In this document: piece after piece, positions 60,500-64,000 of the stretch
Numbering within the stretch: the first letter of the stretch is position 1
Layout of the letters: every line of letters begins with the position of its first letter
Origin: Sipunculus nudus
Taxonomy: Eukaryota > Annelida > Sipuncula > Golfingiida > Sipunculidae
Direction of reading: 5' to 3'
Length of the DNA stretch: 64,000 nucleotides
NCBI GenBank assembly: GCA_026874595.1
Contig: CM049314.1
Coordinates: 53,487,812-53,551,811 of the forward strand
Made by a program: the position numbers and the translations under genes
The notes under the pieces: generated by a model
Databases searched by the model: none
What the model saw: the letters and a program-made list of their open reading frames with translations, nothing else
What the model was told of the DNA's origin: nothing

Positions 60500-60950
60500 A
60501 GGACCATTCCTTTTTCCACGTGTTGAAGCCACCCATTTGTATTTATTTATTCTGCTACTTGCAAGGTCATCTCGTGTTACTGAAGCATGACAGTGTTCAC
60601 ACATGAAACGCATACACGTGAACACATGGCTGATATTAAAGGAGATTCTGATGGAGGTCTGTACGCCCTGACATCAGATTCTAGTTTGTTATCAATTTAA
60701 AGATGTACAGGTGAAATTTTTTTTATGTTTCACCGTCCCTACAGACAACGGATCTTAACAAATATATATGCCCCCCCCCCCGAACTCCACCCCAACCCGA
60801 ATGATAATTAAGTTGTGGGGCTTCTTTATGAAAAGAAAAACACTTCATAAAACACATTACTTGGCCGAACCTTTGAAACCATGGTTTTCATGGAATGATA
60901 TTTTTGAATGTATAAAAATCAACATACCTGTAACCCGTAAAACAAATGTC
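60500..60950. repeat. Local duplicated segment, copy 2
   Basis: This is a diverged direct repeat of 59840-60180 at about 660 bases distance. Confidence 0.7.
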
Positions 60951-61099
60951 AAACGGTAGTCACATCACTTGACTCAGTGCCCAGTGTTGACCAAACTGAA
61001 CTAGAATATCAGCAGAAGCTGACAAAAGCCCTCAGCCAAAAGATCAGTGTTTAAAGGTGGTAACAGTAACAAGTACAAAATATATGTTCTCAAATGGAT

Positions 61100-62036
61100 G
61101 TATATCTATACATGTCTCAGTTATAAATTTAAAATGGAGAGGTATGTACCATGATTCATAACAATCCACCAAATGCTTCCTAAAAAATAAACTTCTAAGT
61201 TTTGTTCTATTATAAGCTCTGTGACCTTGAAATTTAGTCAAGGTCACCCATCTTCGAACTTGATCGAGATTTTGTCGATATACATCTTCACCAAAGAATT
61301 AAATTCCTGTTGTTAATCCTTTTAGAGATATCCCGCTCACAAGGCCAAAGTTGAAAAATCCAAGAAAAATTCATTAAAAATCAGAAATTGTAGATGGCAC
61401 CCCCAAACCTGTGCAGCAGTTAGAGACCATCAGTCCCTATGATCATAGTAAGTAATGTGAAAATCCACCCAATGGTTCCTGAGAAATAAGCTTCTAAATG
61501 TTTTTTTTTTCTATTATCAGCTCTTAAACGTAGAAAAATAGGTCAAGGTCACCCAATTTCGAACTTGACCGAGATTTTGTCAATATACATCTTCACCGAA
61601 AAAATAAAATTCCTTAGGTGAATCCTTTTAGAGATATCCCGCTCACAAGCCCAAAGTTGAAAAATCCGATAAAAATTCATTAAAAATCAGAAATTGTAGA
61701 TGGCGCCACCAAACTTGTGTAGCAGGTACAAACTATCAGTCCCAATAATCAAAGTAAGTTTTGTGAAAATCCACCAAATGGTTCCTGAGTAGTAAGCATC
61801 TAAGTGTTTTTCTATAATCAGCTCTAAAATGTAGAAAAATAGGTCACGGTCACCCATCTTCGAACTTGACCGAGATTTTGTCGATATACATCTTTACCGA
61901 GGTAATAAAATTCTGACGGTGAATCCTATTCCAGATATCCAGCTCACAAGGTAAAAGTTAACGGACGCCGGACGGACGGACGGACAGCTTGGGTGACGAC
62001 AATAGCCCATCAGACTAAGGGCTGAGGGCTAAAAAC
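61100..62036 (-). mobile_element. Family b element, copy 2
   Basis: The body consists of about three units of 301-306 bp (CCTTTTAGAGATATCCCGCT at about 61318 and 61625, a variant at about 61925). The right end has a (GGAC)n run (61965-61987) and the hairpin TAGCCC..TCAG/CTGA..GGGCTA (62003-62031). The third unit carries GATGGCGCCACCAAA near 61699. On the minus strand it reads hairpin, (GTCC)n, units. It lies between matching pieces of another local repeat (60280-60400 and 62070-62260). Confidence 0.78.
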
Positions 62037-62069
62037 CCTCGCATTGAAAGCGGAGTCATGTGGTCTTTG

Positions 62070-62600
62070 AATTAAAAACCTTTACTTCCTTTATAGAGAG
62101 AAAATTCCTTAAGAGGCGTTACAATGGATATGGGGGATGAATGGGGATTATAGTGGACCCGCGTGACCGCGTATTGCACGGATATGCCTTTTGGGCAGGA
62201 CATGCGCTCTAGGCCAGTGAAAATCCCTGAGGCGCCTCCTGAAAAAGCGTCACAGGCGTGGAGGACCTTGCAGCACAAAAGAAATAGGGGCACCTAATGG
62301 GGAAATATTAAAATTATTAATTATTCAGCTTATAATAGGGCATAATCCCGCAAAATAAAACAAACTTGTCCTAGAAGAGCACACCACCGTTACGATTGCC
62401 GAATTTGGAGAGTAAAATCAGAACGGAAGCAGGTAAACCGTGGTCTAGAAAAACCCAACTCCGTATTTATTATATTGATACCGTAATATTGTATGGAGAA
62501 TAAATGTGACGCGTTAAAATTCCTCCCCCCCCCCAAAAAAAAAAAAAATTGTGCACTGACACATGGGTGCACTGTCACTCGCTTCTTTTGCTGTTCTGGT
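62070..62600. repeat. Third piece of the local repeat, right of family b
   Basis: CTTTACTTCCTTTATAGAGA, GGGGATTA and GCGCCTCCTGAAAAAGCGTC match 60280-60380, so family b copy 2 probably landed within or beside this repeat. Homopolymer C/A runs follow near 62523-62550. Confidence 0.5.
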
Positions 62601-63461
62601 TGAGTGAGCCCTTACTGTAATACGGCCGCCTCAGCGTGTAAGCACAGACAATATTGTTCACCCCCTAAGGCCAAACGCTCAGGTCAGTAGTTCATAGGTC
62701 ACCAGGTCAGAGGTGAAGAGACACGACATTTGTATAAATTGTTTAACTTGCGGGTCGAAGTTAATGAATATTCATGAGGCTACCGAGCGCTTTTCCTTTT
62801 TGTTAACGTATTGTTATTCATGCATCTAATCAGTACCTATCAGGAAGGTCTGGTGTAAATGGTCAGGTAAGGCTGGGTCAGATACACTCGTCCCTCAACA
62901 ACCAACGTTTAAGGAACTCAAGCTGGGGGGGGGGGGGGGGGGGGTATTTACCCAAACTTTTTGTGCTACCCCCTTCCAATTTGTGAGGCTGCATGAAAAA
63001 CGACTCAAAATAATTTTTTAACAATTTTAATCAAGCCTAACCCCCTTGTTAAAGACCCCTTGAAAATTGTCATATATGGAAATTGGCCAAAATTACCCCA
63101 TTTTGCTCATGAAACATTGGTAAACCGTCATTTTAATCCAAAGTTCTCAAAACATGATCCGGTTAGAACTAAATGAGTAAAAGAGGAAGACATCCTCAAG
63201 CAGCAGTAAAATATATAAACCTATATGTTAGTCATAAAAGCATTTAAAATTAAAAAGAAATATCATTACGATTCTTCAAACCACCTACAAGCTCGTAATA
63301 CTTCATGAATCACACATTAATAAACGCTCTATTCCTTGATATTATACGCTATAGACACATGTGATTACACATGGTGTTCATGGTGTTATAAAGATATAGT
63401 CTTTATAGGCTAAAAAAGTCATGGTTTGAAAAACACATTACATATATAATATATAAAGGTT
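62601..63461. other. Unannotated region with a 20-base G run
   Basis: No gene was recognised. A G run covers 62925-62944. Confidence 0.5.
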
Positions 63462-64000
63462 TTATTTTAACATTTTATCAACGGCTTGGTATAAGTCATT
63501 CAGAGAACACACTGTGTTGTCCAAATACAACCTCAGATAAGTGGCATAACGTTCCAGTGGCAATTTCGTATGGTCCTTCATCAGACGGAACAGATCACTG
63601 TTCTTTGGTAGGGTATAAGGAGGTATCCCTTGCGTATCGAACCTCGAGGTAGAGTCTAAATACCTTGTCTGTTTCCGGGGTACTGCCATGCAGGTAGTCG
63701 TCAAATTCCTTCGAAAAAGTAAAGGGTCCTCCGTAGGATTTTAATTTGGAAAAATCTTTGTTCTTCCTCTTGTCTACACCGAGGTTGGCAATCTCCTTTT
63801 CCCGAAGATCATTTTCTTTCAGTTCCTGTTGTTTTGCATTCCACTGCAACAGAATAACTGGGATTTTTCCGCCTTTCTGAACCAATTTTCCGTAATGGCG
63901 TAAAGATCCAGAGGGGTATTGTTCAATCAGTTCATGTGCTCTTGCTTTCAACTGAGCAGCAGACACACTTTCAACTCCTTCGTACCTCTCCTTGAAAGTC
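63462..64000 (-). pseudogene. Unrecognised reading frame with one frameshift, running off the window
   Basis: From the right edge an open frame reads TFKERYEGVES, AHELIEQYPSG, GGKIPVILLQWNAKQQELKE, FTFSKEFDDYLHG and FRLYLEVRYARDTSL, then hits a stop near 63596. A second frame offset by one base continues as YTLPKNSDLFRLMKDH, ERYATYLRLYLDNTVCSLND and ends at 63462. The two frames look like one protein broken by a single-base indel near 63620. Charged, helical composition; family not recognised. It could be a mobile-element gene or a decayed cellular gene; a sequencing error would also explain the break. Confidence 0.5.

Overview
The window looks like genomic DNA of a bivalve (or at least molluscan) animal. 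It is AT-rich with spliced genes and polyadenylation signals. It carries degenerate non-LTR retrotransposons and several internally repetitive transposon families headed by runs of GTCC. It also has at least six minisatellites. The species call is inference; no search was possible.

Genes. The terminal exon of a DGAT2/MOGAT-type acyltransferase lies on the + strand at 1124-1278. The main gene is on the minus strand: five coding exons (57977-57926, 41019-40892, 35102-34019, 24819-24184, 23886-23651) whose splice sites and phases fit exactly into one 711-residue frame. It encodes a secreted protein with a signal peptide, an IgGFc-binding-type domain, a Thr/Ser-rich mucin-like stalk and a C-terminal fucolectin-like (FTP/F5-8-like) domain. 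An unrecognised cysteine-containing reading frame (36107-36583, minus), a possible small + strand exon (36838-36960) and a frameshifted reading frame running off the right edge (63462-64000, minus) are less certain.

Layout. 1-1.4 kb: acyltransferase 3' end. 1.4-4.7 kb: unassigned DNA, an old repeat fragment and a 50-bp minisatellite. 4.7-15.9 kb: one internally repetitive element (family a) split by a full-length but dead L1/Tx1-like LINE (5168-11604), with matching target-site copies. 17.7-19.4 kb: families b and c, apparently nested. 19.4-20.3 kb: a 39-bp minisatellite open on both strands. 20.4-20.6 kb: a pogo/mariner-like MITE. 20.8-22.65 kb: a second, uninterrupted copy of family a. 23.65-58.0 kb: the secreted-lectin-like gene. 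Its intron 3 holds hairpins, element d, an inverted-repeat pair flanking a second LINE that itself contains a tRNA-derived SINE, and element e. Its intron 2 holds a 29-bp palindromic minisatellite. Its intron 1 (16.9 kb) is mostly a 14-kb array of 38-bp units. 58-64 kb: gene 5' flank, a 21-bp minisatellite, local duplications, a second family b element and the edge reading frame.

The most interesting points are: the lectin-like gene whose first intron is about five-sixths minisatellite, with a 7,066-bp segmental duplication inside the array; a 14-bp perfect palindrome (AGGTGGCGCCACCT) repeated through several repeat families; and a shared plan of terminal hairpin, GTCC run and tandem body in four otherwise different element families.
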